DNA from: Mesostigma viride
Lineage: Eukaryota; Streptophyta; Mesostigmatophyceae; Mesostigmatales; Mesostigmataceae
Assembly (NCBI GenBank): GCA_009746045.1
Contig: RPFO01000707.1
Span: forward strand, 31,092-95,091
Direction of reading: 5' to 3'
DNA: 64,000 nt
Shown: piece by piece, positions 39,401 to 49,636 of the stretch
Layout: each line of letters opens with the position of its first letter
Numbering within the stretch: the first letter of the stretch is position 1
Made by a program: the position numbers and the translations under genes
The notes under the pieces: model-generated
What the model was told of the DNA's origin: nothing
What the model saw: only the letters and a program-made list of their open reading frames with translations
Databases searched by the model: none

Positions 39401-42400
39401 CACGATTTGGGGTACATGTGTCTTAGACAGTGTGCATGCACGTCACCTCGCCTGCCCTTCTTTCTCTTTTGCCACCAAGTCCCCCTTCTCGCACTCTCTA
39501 GTCAGAGTAATGCGGGGTTCTGCAGATACCCCACAAACTTCGCCCCTCAAAATAGTCTTCCTTGACACATGTTACCTTGCCAGATTGATTTACACAAGGA
39601 GTTGAAGCCCGCGATGATGATATTTTCTTGGTAATGCATCTGTGAGCGAGCTTTCGCAGGAACGTATATGTACCTGGTTTCTTAAATCCATGCTCGCATC
39701 ATCGAGGATTAAGGCCTAATACTAAGAAAATGTTTGGGGTGATAAACTTGTGCTGCGATAAATTTGTAACACTGTCCAAAAGTTCAACCTTCTGCACCTA
39801 GACTGATCTGGGCGTTCAATCTCCATATCGGCCTTCATTGTGGTGTGCCTTTGTGGTGCCATTGCTGCAATTCGATGTTGGCAACACCTTTACCCACCGC
39901 CACAGCCATGGGTCAGACTCATCAAGGGAAAAAACTTCTTCTTCTCTTTTTCACGGACTGAATCGATGTCACCTGTTTTGTTGGTGCAAAAGACGTTTTT
40001 TTCCCCCAGGTGTGTCGGGGCCATGGCAATGAGTAGACGTGGTACCCACAGAGAGACATGTATGGCATATGGCAAACAAGGGGGCAAATCGAGATGAGAG
40101 TCGCGGTTTGGACCAAGGTCATCCCTCTCCTGACCCCCCCGTCTCCTCACTCTCCCCTCGCCCCCTTCTCCCCCACCGTGGTCCTATCGCACATGTCCCC
40201 AACCGCGGCTCTCCCATCGCCAGGTGGTCACCTGCGACGCCTCGGTCGCACCGGACGTGTGGACGACCATCATCAAGACGGCCGCCACGAACACGTTCAA
40301 CCAGATCTCGGTGCGCTGGCCCTTGATCAGCTGCTGCTGTCACACACAACACCTTGCCGCGTGACACCTTGTGTGGATGGGAACACCCTTTGTTATATGC
40401 TCCCTTTGTTCAACCAATCCTCAGTACGGCGCCTCCGCCATGTGGGTTGGCTGTCTCAGCCGCAGCTGCCAATCACACACCACATTCTTATGAGGACGCT
40501 AACACTGCTGTCTCCCTCTCTCTAGTTCACACAGACCTCGGCACGGTGGCGTACGCAAGCTTTTGCACACGCGACAACATCCATCCCACCTGGTGTGGAT
40601 GGGCTATCCCTTGTTCTTCTCTGCTATCCATTCTCGTTCTTCTCTGCAGCCAGGTGTGGGTACGTCGGCAACAAGGCAACAAGGCCAGCCTCTACCAGCC
40701 GCCCTTGATACCATACTACATCCACATATCATGACCATTTACCACAGTCCAAACAAAATTTCTCCCGCGGTGGAGTGAGACGTTCACTGCATGATCCTGC
40801 AAGCTCTACAGTATACAGCAGTTGGTTCATTTGGCCCCCTTTGTCTGACTTTCCCCCATCGCCCTCGTGACCTGCTCTGGTGCTGCCGGGTTGATTCTCG
40901 ACGGTGGCTAATCGAGTTACTTGATAGACCGGGGTAGCTTGGTCATGCTGTCCTATTTCGTGGTCCCTTCCATCTGACGTCCTCCAAGCGCCCTCGCCGC
41001 CTGCCTTCCCCAAAACTCGCCGGGTCCATGGCAACTGATGGTGTTTCACTTATAAGACGGTATCTAAACTCAGACACTCGGTTTCGCCCTCTTTGCCCCC
41101 ATCCCACCTGCCATCGTTGGCGCCAACACCAGGTCGACGGCGACTGCAGCACCAACGACTGCGTGATCGGCCTGACCAACGGCGCCAGCGGGGCCAAGAC
41201 GGTGACAAGTGTCAGCAGCCCAGAGGGCCAGCAGCTGCTTGCGGGCGTGACGGCGGTATGTGCAAGCTCTTATCTGCGGCAAGGATATGCACATCATCCT
41301 CTTATCAAACCTCGTATCTACAAAGATTCTAACGTCTTTTGTTCCATATTCGTGGCATGGATATTCCGGTATGGATAGGTACGGTCATTCATCCGACCAT
41401 ACCTGGACAAGACGAATCACCGCTGTCCTGCCCAATTGTGGGCGTGTAGGTACTCGTGTCGTCATGAGTGCATGTTTGATTTGGACAGCCATCCGCGTCT
41501 CGGTTGATTTGCGCAAGTCCCATGCATGTGGCCATGCCGACTGTATCGAATCGTGGGTAGTGCGACGTCAGCTGTCATCATTATCACCTCCTTACCTCAT
41601 CGTCCATCCCACTTGCCCTTGCGCCAAAGGAGCTGGGTCTGGCATCCGCAAGCTCCGCCCCATCACAGCATCTAGCATCTAGTGGTGCGTGCCTCCCTCT
41701 CATTCCGTGCTAGTAGTCTCCCATCCTTGCGCCCACGCCCAGTGGTCATATGGCAGCCATGAGAGCTGCTTGCCTTTATGTGACAGTAACCTTGCTTCAT
41801 GCTGCGGAGGCTTTTAAATCATCCCATCTTTCTTCCACGCTCTCTCTAGCCTCCCTTGCTGGCTTACCACGCCACTGCAAGCATCATCATGCACACAATC
41901 ATCCCCCACAATGCCCCCGCCTTGCCTGTGCATCGTCTGCGCCTGACGACCGCATTCCTTGCAACTCGTACGTGACTGTCTGCTCTCTTATTGATTTCAA
42001 ACATCCCACCATGACGCCGTTGCTGAATTTTCGTTTCCGCGGAGGGGATCCTGATTATACCTGCTTGTGTTTATTTAATACTACTATTATAATTGAATCC
42101 TGCTTGTCGCGGCGCTGCTGTCGTCCGCAGATGTTTCAGTGGCTGGCCAAGGCCATCGCGTGGGACGGGGAGGGAGCCACCGTGCTGCTGGAGGTGAGGG
42201 TGGCGGCACTGGGGTAGCCTGACCACTGGTGTAGCTAGCGTAGCCTTGACAGCTCGTATGCTGAGTGGAATGTCGACAAGAGGACGAGGAGGGAGGCACC
42301 GTGCTGCTGGAGGTGAGGGTGGCTGGGCACTTGTAGCTTTGCATGGCCCTGTTGGCTATGTGAACATAGGTCTCACATGATTTATGGGAAAGGATGCTGT

Positions 42401-44800
42401 CGTTTCACATCATAAGAATCTATGTGGTTATGCTCTAGTTAAGGAGAAGGCTTGTTTGGCAATTTTCGTGCCAAGTGGTAACAAGACTATTTCCCATTTA
42501 CCTCTGGTAGAAGATCGAGTCAACATATATGCTTCTTCGCGCTTTAGTCAATCTATTACTTTCTTTACAGGACTGCGTTCCTGTGATCCTATGTCTGCCT
42601 GGACTCAATATTGGGATGTTCCACATGCCCTCCATGCCCCCATTCCCATGCACTTGTGTGCCTGTTTGCAGGTCGAGTGCAAGGGCGCCGCCAACCAACA
42701 GGATGCCAACACGATCGCGAAGTCGGTCATCTGCTCCTCGCTGGTGAAGGTGGGTGGTGGGTGGGTGATTAGTTTGTGAGTAGAGTTTGCCAGTGGTTGC
42801 TAGGTGCATGGGTGCGTGGCCAAGTCGGTCATCTATGCTCCTTGCTCGTCAAGGTGGGCGTGGTGATCACTTCATTAGTAGCCGTGGGTAGCGGTAAAGG
42901 TTGTAAAAGTTAGTGGTGAGGGGTAGCGGGTGGTTGACCAAGTCGGTCATCTGCTGCTTCTGGTGTTCAAGGTGCAAGAAGAGTAACAGATTTGTGTGCG
43001 CGGATTTATGAGAGGTAATAAGTGCATGGGCATTATCAGTAGTGACTGCTGCAAGCTGATGGATCATTTGCAGGGTGCGTGGGGATTAGTCTTAGCCTGT
43101 AGCCGTGGGTGTTTTGTGGGATCGGCCATCGGTAGGCGCATGGGGGCAGTGCAAGGCTTGCGGGCGTGGCTCAATTTAATAATAGAGGTTGTGGGAATGA
43201 GCAGCCCACCTTTTTTGCAAGGGCGACACGAGTGCAAGGGGTGTATCAGGAGGGTAAAGCATGACGCATGTTGTGTAAAGGCGAAGTATGATCATGTCTA
43301 GCAGTCAGTTATAGTCAAGGTTGGCTTCGCCACTATTAAGGGCAGGTGCGTCTTTTTTGTTCTTTTTGTCAGTCGTAAGGGCATCATACACGTGCTTATT
43401 AATTAATTATTAATTAAGGGCATCATACACGGTGAAGGATGCATGGGGCTAATGGATTAGGGCTATAGCTTGGATGGCAGCAGGGACTACCATAGCACTA
43501 CAGTATTACAAGTGGCACTATATTATTCTTCACTGCCACCATGGTGGTTTTCATGCCACCCAAACCCTTGCCTTCAAACAAGGCAAAGTGCACGCTGCCT
43601 GGCTTTAATGGTGACGTAACACCCCCACACACTTGAAGCGTACACCCTTGGATAACACACACACAAACACACACGCACCCCTCATGGCAAGCATGTTTGT
43701 TCCTTCCTGCCTGCCAGGGCAGCAAAATTGTCCTAGGCCCCTCTTCCAATCACCCCCTCCATTTCTACCCACCCCCCACGGTGCATTACCTCCTCTCCCT
43801 GCCGCCCCTCCTCTTCCTCCCTCTCCTCGTCCCCCCTCTCCTCTTCCCCCTCTCCTCTTTCCCCCCTCTCCCCTTCCCCCCTCTCCCCTTTCCCCCTCTC
43901 CTCCCCCTGCCCGGCGCGCAGTCGGCCATCTTCGGGCGTGACCCCAACTGGGGCCGGATCGCGGCCGCGGTAGGCTACGCGGGGGTCGACTTTGACGTGA
44001 ACAAGCTGGACATCTACCTGGGCGAGTACCTGATGATGAAGGGGGGCCAGCCGGTGCCGTATGACAGGTGAGCGTCACCCTATGGTGACAGTGAGGGCGA
44101 GGGGTTAGTGATGCAGGGGGGCATGCCAGGGACATGCAGAGCAGCCACTTAGAACACGTCAATTGAAGGTTGCTTAGAGCAGTGGTGCACTGTGTCAATG
44201 AACGTATGTGTTGTCACAATGAACTTAGCGACGTGCCACAGAAAAGGAAGTTTGTTTAGGGTTTAGGGTTGTCTTGTAGGTTGAACCACGTTTCGTTCCC
44301 ACTTGTGCCCCTCTGCTTGACAGCCGCTGATGGTCTCATGACATGCTGGCTGTTACTATCCATTGCTTGTTATTAGACACTTTCTTTAAATATATCGCAT
44401 GGCTGCTTGTCACGGTATGGCTCATTGTCCTTGCAGCAAACTCGCCAGCGCGTACATGAAGGCGCAGGGCGACAAGCGGGGCACCGTGAACATCACAGTG
44501 ACCATCGGTAAGTTCCAGTGACCAACAGATTCTTGCAATTCTATTATTTTGAGACTGCTACACTGTGTCAACACAGAACATGGATAAGGGGCGCATTGAT
44601 GTGTTTTCAAAACGCTCCCTGACCTGAGCTTTTCACCAGTGGGTGACTTTATGACTATCTTGGCTCATCCTTGCGCATTCATGTTCCTTTTTTTATTTTT
44701 TCCCTCATGCGACACAGGTGATGGCCCTGGGACTGGCAAGGCGTGGGGCTGTGACCTGACTTACGAGTATGTCACCATTAACGCCGAATACACTACCTAA
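30414..44800 (+). CDS. argJ: ArgJ, glutamate N-acetyltransferase / N-acetylglutamate synthase
   Basis: Transfers acetyl from N-acetylornithine to glutamate (cyclic arginine pathway). The 18 exons are 30414-30498, 30638-30792, 31025-31084, 32622-32745, 34003-34076, 34596-34640, 35536-35586, 37312-37380, 37606-37664, 38051-38120, 39051-39131, 40224-40310, 41133-41255, 42131-42193, 42672-42749, 43922-44067, 44437-44507 and 44718-44800. They sum to 1524 nt (507 codons plus stop) with all GT-AG junctions in phase. Exons 1-3 encode about 100 Ala/Ser/Arg-rich residues, a plausible plastid transit peptide; plant enzymes are a little shorter. Family landmarks: APKGFKA (exon 4), NAGQANA (exon 6), autocleavage site [14 protein letters not shown] with the nucleophile Thr (exon 11), DGDCSTND (exon 13), GRDPNWGR (exon 16), and the end [17 protein letters not shown]. 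No frame damage. Several introns contain duplicated exon borders. Confidence 0.96.
31590..31890 (+). repeat. Composite ~52-bp minisatellite in argJ intron 3
   Basis: Alternating units GATGTGTGCGATAGAGGTAG plus GCGCGCCC and the same core plus CCCT, giving a composite period of about 52 bp and roughly five to six copies. It lies between exons 3 and 4. Confidence 0.9.
32280..32850 (+). repeat. Duplicated exon-4 borders in argJ introns 3 and 4
   Basis: The acceptor and first codons of exon 4 (CAG|ATCCCTGGCGGTGTCGTC at 32619) are preceded by two degenerate copies at about 32380 and 32501, a period of about 119 bp, with intervening CT-rich sequence also repeated. Downstream, the exon end plus donor (CCGTGGCCGCAG|GTGGGCT at 32745) recurs at about 32832 as CCGTGGCCGCAG|GTAGGCT after a copy of the preceding GTCTCYGA. 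Each extra copy retains a usable AG or GT. Confidence 0.8.
33034..33130 (+). repeat. (CCCG)n microsatellite in argJ intron 4
   Basis: About 24 CCCG units, C-rich sequence continuing to about 33180. Confidence 0.95.
33917..34010 (+). repeat. Duplicated exon-5 start in argJ intron 4
   Basis: GGCAGGCGCGTTCACCAAGA at about 33918 is a degenerate copy of the true exon-5 start (TGCAGGCGCCTTCACCAAGA at 33999), 82 bp upstream. Translated, the copy would read [10 protein letters not shown]. Confidence 0.75.
35806..36504 (+). repeat. 35-bp minisatellite in argJ intron 7, 20 copies
   Basis: Perfectly phased 35-bp units beginning TCTTTATTCCTRCTGTGACA. The only variation seen is the R position (A or G). 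Reading copies 1 to 20 the variants run AGGG AGGG AGAA GGAA GAAG, so the first part has a higher-order period of four units. Confidence 0.95.
38738..38910 (+). repeat. 26-27-bp minisatellite in argJ intron 10
   Basis: About six copies of a unit containing CGCACCTTGACCTTTCTATT and TTAATTAAT. The TTAA part resembles LINE tails, but no LINE sequence is attached. Confidence 0.85.
38976..39260 (+). repeat. Duplicated exon-11 borders in argJ
   Basis: The exon-11 start (CCAG|GTCGGCGGCACCACTG at 39047) has a copy about 72 bp upstream (GCAG|GTTGGCGGCACCACCG at about 38977). The exon end plus donor (GATCCACCCCAACATGG...GTACGC) has a copy about 100 bp downstream near 39200-39235 (GATCCACCCCGATGGGG...GTACGC), with a third weak echo near 39320. 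The true exon encodes the autocleavage site. Confidence 0.8.
42155..42320 (+). repeat. Duplicated exon-14 end and donor in argJ
   Basis: The exon-14 end (ACCGTGCTGCTGGAG|GTGAG at 42178-42198) recurs about 119 bp downstream at about 42297-42317, again followed by GTGAGGGTGGC. The copy includes a preceding GGACGAGGAGGGAGG, matching exon sequence GGACGGGGAGGGAGC. Confidence 0.85.
42720..42980 (+). repeat. Exon-15 end and donor repeated three times in argJ
   Basis: AAGTCGGTCATCTGCTCCTC followed by GCTGGTGAAG|GTGGGT is the true exon end (42720-42755). Degenerate copies follow at about 42822 (AAGTCGGTCATCTATGCTCC...AAGGTGGGCG) and about 42940 (AAGTCGGTCATCTGCTGCTT...AAGGTGCAAG), spaced about 100-118 bp. 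Confidence 0.85.
43380..43435 (-). mobile_element. Minimal LINE tail insertion with 17-bp target-site duplication
   Basis: About 22 bp of TTAATTAATTATTAAT-type sequence is flanked on both sides by TAAGGGCATCATACACG. The direct repeat is a target-site duplication of LINE length, and the insert is almost only tail, so this is an extremely 5'-truncated retrotransposition event in argJ intron 15. The strand is ambiguous because the tail is nearly self-complementary. Confidence 0.7.
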
Positions 44801-45014
44801 GCGACCACGAATTATATTGCTCAATGCCGATATCAAAGAGACAACCGATATGTCTGCTACGGCACGGGGTTAGCAGGCGACAAGGGACTTGATCTGCCCC
44901 TCGATGTGGGGACAATGCTACAACACTTTTCAGCCTTTAAACTTTGACAAACTCTGATCGAAATACTAATTCATGCCGTCAATTGAAACGTGCTTATGAC
45001 CAGAAACTCCCGTG
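44801..45014. other. argJ 3' flank
   Basis: No ORF. No AATAAA directly follows the stop codon; the polyadenylation site was not determined. Confidence 0.4.
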
Positions 45015-45600
45015 GGTTAGTGTGGGATGAATTAATTAATTAAAATCATAGCTCCGTTGGGAGCATATGTAACACATAATTAATTAATTAATTAATTAAT
45101 TAATTAATTAATTAATTAATTAATTAATTAGACTCGTGCTCCCGTTGGGGAGTCACGGAGCATTAACCCCGATGGATGGATGGATGGGTGCAAACAGTCC
45201 TACCGGTCTAATCTATCTACATCAGCTACCTACGACATCTATCTAACAGCATTCTAACTACAACATCTATCTAGACAGCTGCACGCTGCCCTAGGGGAGT
45301 TGTCTGGCGTGCCTCCCACGGGTTTGCACACGCGGGCGCTTCCCCACTGGGGGGGGCTCGTTGTCTTCTATGACCTGGGCCCACTTGGCCTTGTCCATCA
45401 TCTTCTTCCAAATCACGGAGAGGCCTAGGCCCCCCATGTCCTCTACTAGCTGTTCTTTGAAGGTGCGGGCCTTGCGGCGTCTAACATCACTGGGCCCGGC
45501 CCACGTCAGGAGGTGCCGGCCAGGCTGAGCTGGTCGCAGTCCTGCGGGGGGGCCACGTGACACATAGCCCTGAGAAAGGGGCATCTATGGGTTTGTGCCC
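45015..45600 (-). mobile_element. LINE 3' end, inverted, with long TTAA tail
   Basis: The minus strand encodes a Pro/Arg/Gly-rich LINE C-terminus with GLGLSVIWKKMMDKAKWAQV, nearly the same as at 23390. A 3' UTR with ATCTATCTA-type repeats follows, then CTCCGTGACTCCCCAACGGG and AGCACGAGT, then an unusually long (TTAA)n tail (about 45064-45130). A second short tail of the CTCCCAACGGAG type abuts it at 45030-45065. Confidence 0.75.
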
Positions 45601-45758
45601 TACAACTTGCGTCCTGACCACCGGCCACGAGGTAGCCATGGCTGTCGGAGCTCACAACTTTCACGTTTGAGCACCGAATTTAGCCGTGAATATCACAATC
45701 GCTTCGTCTTTCTAAGACGCACATGCTGATATAATTTTCCGACGCTATTACGCAATAT

Positions 45759-46842
45759 ATGGCGAATAAACGCGCCTCGACGCAACGCAGCCTGGCGGCT
45801 GCGCTCGGCAATGAAAATACGTCTGCAGCTCCGGCTGCAGCTTCGCCATCAGGTCCGGCAGGCGGCGATGACACTAGTCGTGCACTGGTGGTCGTCCAGC
45901 AACCTCCCGGACTTAACGCCTCGCCATCTGCATCGCCTGACCCCAAGCGCACCCGCTCAGCCGACCAAACAGGAGGGTCTTCACGCCCCTCAGAACCGAG
46001 CTTTCGGCCCCGGCCTTTCAAGGTCGGCGATTACGACTGGGCCAACCCGTCTCCGACCGATGCTATGCGCTGCATCTTCTTCGGGGATTACGCTTCGCTT
46101 TACGACCTGTGCCACCATCTCCACTCCAACCGTCGCCTCCTCCTCCCGGACGGCCGCCGATGGCTCCCCTAGCTCCCGCTGCCCGGAAACATCCCCCGCC
46201 CCGAACTCCAGCACGCCATCCTCAACTCCCTTCTCAAGCGCTCCGACGGCGAGATCTGGGCTGCAACCGTCACCGCCCCCACCCTTCGTTCCATCCTCGC
46301 GGAAGCCTTTCAGCAGCACGTGACCCCCCTTGCTGCCGACATTTCGGCAATCGGCGGCACGCTGACTGCTGAACTTCCTCACATTTCCACGTACCGCCGC
46401 CGCCTCCACCTCCACCGCCGTTTCCGCCTTCACTGCCGACATCAAAGCCCAGCTCCTCGACCTCGACCAACGCCTTCAAGCCACCGCCACCGCCCTTGAG
46501 AGCTTGCATGACACCGCCGGCCTCACCGCCCAAGCGGTGCAGGAAATCGCTGCCCAGCTGGCACCTGCTGGCCCGGCCAGTGATGTTCCCTCCACCTGGG
46601 CGGACTTGCTTAAGCATCATACCACCTCCACCACCTCCACCACCTCCACCATCGCGGCACAACTCAAGCAACAAGCCCTCGACCTTCGCGAGGCGGCCGA
46701 GCTCGACAAGCGCAGCCACAATGTCATCGTCAAGCACTTCGACCAGCCGGCAGGTGAGACCTCCACGAGTCTCCTTGAGGCAGTTAAGCGCGCCATTCTT
46801 GCCCCCATGTTACTCACTGGTGAGCTGGACATGTCGGCTGTC
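45759..46842 (+). pseudogene. LINE ORF1, 5' part (split by insertion)
   Basis: Starts at ATG 45759 with a disordered Ala/Ser/Pro/Arg-rich region. A stop (TAG at about 46171) and a frame change near 46390 follow. A coiled-coil-like Ala/Leu/Gln-rich part (about 46400-46560) leads to RSHNVIVKHFDQPAGE and LLEAVKRAILAPML, which resemble the RNA-binding domain of L1-type ORF1 proteins. The frame is cut at GELDMSAV, exactly where a TIR element begins (46843). The continuation is found at 51929. ORF1 proteins bind LINE RNA in the retrotransposition particle. The assignment rests on architecture and on the matching downstream half, not on a search. Confidence 0.6.
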
Positions 46843-47574
46843 CTGTCGCGTGCCGGTCCATTACGTTCTTATTTACGCGCGGGTAAACTATTGTGACGTG
46901 ACTTTTACGTCCGTGGAACCTATGCGGTTTACTTTACCGCTTTGTCTTGGCGCCGCGCCGCGGAATCACGCGTCCGCTGAATCGTCGGCGGATCTTCTGA
47001 ATTCGTCCAAGTGCGAGTGCGTTCGCATTTGCGGCAGTGGGCTAAGGGGGGATTTGGGCTACCGGTCGTCACCAGGGCAGTCCAGGCGCTGGCGCGCGCC
47101 ACTAAGGCAGGCCAGGCATGTTGGGCTGGCTGCCGGCCCAGTGATCACGTGCTCTGCCAGGACTACAGCGAGGGACACCAGACTTTGTGGAGAACGACCA
47201 GGGCTACACGTGAAACGTCGCGAACGGTCAGCATGCTTTGAGCAGCGGTGCCTGAGATGGCCGGCAATTTAGCCTGGTTAATTTCTGATTGCGGCAGCGC
47301 TTTTTAGTGTTGCAAAATATCTACAAGTTGTTTAGCTTGTGCTTGGACAGATTTGTTCATGAGATTTGGTTTGTGTCAGGCAAGCACCTGATCTAACGTT
47401 AAAAAGCGCATGCTAGATTTGCGGCACCTTGTTCAGCGTATTTTGGTCGTCACTGGCTGATGTCATGTTGGAAAGGTTAGCTTGCGCAGGTTAAAAGGAT
47501 GAACAGTCGGCCATTGTGGTCGTTGTTCGTTCAGTTTTCACTTCACAACGACGCAGTTGTCTTCATGTGATTAA

Positions 47575-47772
47575 CTAGTAGAACAACCCGGCCGCAACCT
47601 CCGTGATGGTTGCGAGATTGTTTTCATGGGTCGAGGCGAGATAGGCATACAAGTTAAGCCTTTTTGGATTTGTCTCGAGGACAGTTGTCGCAGGGACTAC
47701 CAGTATGGTAGATTCGCCTGGGCGCTGTCGGTAGCTTAGGGTGAGAGCGGTTGGCTGGGTGTTGGCATACAT
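47575..47772 (-). CDS. 65-codon ORF in TIR element copy 1
   Basis: Starts MYANTQPTALTLSYRQRPGE and ends EVAAGLFY. The frame is open upstream for about 32 more codons (to a TAA next to an acceptor-like TAATTCCAG), so it may be the last exon of a longer protein. The composition is protein-like and the copy in element 2 (51259-51456) encodes the same peptide. Family not recognised; could be a remnant of an element-encoded protein. Confidence 0.35.
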   Translation of the reverse strand: MYANTQPTALTLSYRQRPGESTILVVPATTVLETNPKRLNLYAYLASTHENNLATITEVAAGLFY

Positions 47773-48288
47773 CCGGACAAGGCCAACTTCCGTAAGGAAA
47801 GCGGGTAGCGGATGTTCATGGTATTGGACATGCCGGACTTGCTTGCTCGAAGCTAGGCAGGCCAGGGGCTGGAATTAGCCAGTCTTTCTTGTTGATGAAC
47901 ATTGGTTTTGGCTAAAATGTATTCTCAATTTTATTTATGAATAACAAAATCTTGAATAACAGAATCTTTTTAAGCGTTATGTCATAAAGGTCGGTAGGAA
48001 TTGCCCTTGCAACGGGTGGCTGCCAGTGGGGCAGAGCCCACACTTCATCTTCCGTAACTGAACGAACAACCTTGTTAGGAGTCAGTCCTACCGGCCTAGT
48101 GGTGGAAAGAGGTTATTGCTTAGCCTTCAAAAGCATCTGAAGAGGTTAGGCTTTTCCCTGTAAAAAGCCATTGAAGGGGTTATTGCTAAGCCTTTAAAAG
48201 CATGCATGTTAAGGGGACGGGACACATTGAAAGTGCACTTTTCTGGAAAACAGACCTGTGCATGGGATAAAAATCCAGTTATGCTTGG

Positions 48289-48350
48289 GAACCATAATTA
48301 ATTAATTAATTAATAGACACGTGACTGCGTCACGTGAGCGCGGGAACCAT
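48289..48350 (-). mobile_element. LINE tail insertion with 11-bp target-site duplication
   Basis: GGGAACCATAA occurs on both sides of a stretch of about 44 bp made of TTAA repeats and the inverted repeat CACGTGACTGCGTCACGTG. The same inverted repeat ends the LINE fragment at 25345-26262. This is therefore a 5'-truncated insertion of that subfamily, on the minus strand, inside the TTAA transposon. Confidence 0.75.
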
Positions 48351-49186
48351 AAATATGTGAAAAAAAAAAAATTCCAGCCACTTGGGGGTGGTACTACCCC
48401 CCAGCATGACCCAGTTATGAGCTAAAAATAGAAAAAGACGCTATTTTAGGCCGATTTTTCCTAGGAGACTGGGCAAACCAAAAGTGACCAAACCACATAT
48501 TTTCCTAAAATCCCCACCCTTGCAAATAAATCTGGCTACTCAGGACCACAAAATAAGCACGTTTAGACTATTTGATGGGGTTTAGCCCAAAACACGTATT
48601 TTTTTGGTCCTAAAAAAATAAATCAAATAGTAGACACATGCAAAAATTTCAGTGATGACATTTATACTAGGCCTAGGGTGGGAATTTCACTCTCACAAAG
48701 TTTGAGCTCATTCTGAGCACGTTTACTCATGTTGATGGGTGTAAACATGCAAAAAAAAAATGACAGAAAATCCCGCTTATGAGCACAAACAACAGACCTA
48801 TTACACCCTAGCCCACCACCAACTGGGCCAAACCAAGTCAAATTAATTCATTTATGATGTTAAAAAGCTTGCCACAAAATCCCAGGTCATTCTGAGCTAG
48901 TTTGCCCTTAGTACATCATGTTATAGCTGCCACCCTGCATGCTTGGTACACCGTGGCATGAGGGACACCATAAGCACATTCCTAAGCTTGCCCCCTGCAA
49001 ATTGGGCAGAAGCACGTAAAGCAAATGCTAGAAGCTTGAAGAAGACATCCACCGACTCTTAAATCATTACGCAAGCAGGCATGACCACTTGCGGGAATCA
49101 CCTCATAGCTAATACCCAGTCATGATGCTAAAGGATAAAAGGGCCATCCTTTAATATTGTCATAATAAGCACCTGATCCTTATCAT

Positions 49187-49636
49187 CTAGGAAGCCCCAG
49201 CCATGTTTAATGGAAGCAAAACATATAGGAAGGAGATAACTATATCACACATGCTCACCTTCCCTACAACTTCACACCTTGTTTTCCAGCAGGCTGAAGA
49301 GCCAAGACAAGCGTTTATGAGCTCGCCAGCTCCTTGCAACGTTGATGCCGCTCCCAGGCAGCTAGGGTCCTTGACTACGCAATATACAATGTCAACCATA
49401 TGAAAAACTCCATAAAACAAAGTGTAGCAGAGCCGCAAAACTGCCCAATCAACTCTTGCTAGCTTTAAGAAGCATGGCATACGCAGCATAAGGCAAAACA
49501 TTGAAACCTGCGGAAAATCAGATAGCGCAACTGCAACAAGTGGCGAACAAAATAGCAAGAACACCCGGAATCGGCGCCAAAGCTTCATGCCAGGAACATT
49601 TAGAGCGCAAACAGACTGGGCGGTGACATGCGGCAA
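49187..49636 (-). CDS. 149-codon hydrophobic ORF inside the TTAA element
   Basis: Starts MPHVTAQSVCALNVPGMKLW and contains a likely signal or transmembrane segment (FRVFLLFCSPLVAVAL) and further hydrophobic stretches (VLRLCYTLFYGVFHMVDIVY, MCDIVISFLYVLLPL), with scattered Cys. It does not look like a transposase. It may be a captured host fragment or a chance ORF. Confidence 0.3.
   Translation of the reverse strand: MPHVTAQSVCALNVPGMKLWRRFRVFLLFCSPLVAVALSDFPQVSMFCLMLRMPCFLKLARVDWAVLRLCYTLFYGVFHMVDIVYCVVKDPSCLGAASTLQGAGELINACLGSSACWKTRCEVVGKVSMCDIVISFLYVLLPLNMAGAS

Noticed and set aside
44250-44272. Plant-type telomere repeat (TTTAGGG)
   Set aside because: Only about two units occur inside an argJ intron, too few to call an interstitial telomere or use for taxonomy.
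46496-47272. 258-codon plus ORF running from LINE ORF1 into the TIR element
   Set aside because: It crosses an element boundary at 46843, and its element part has no protein character.
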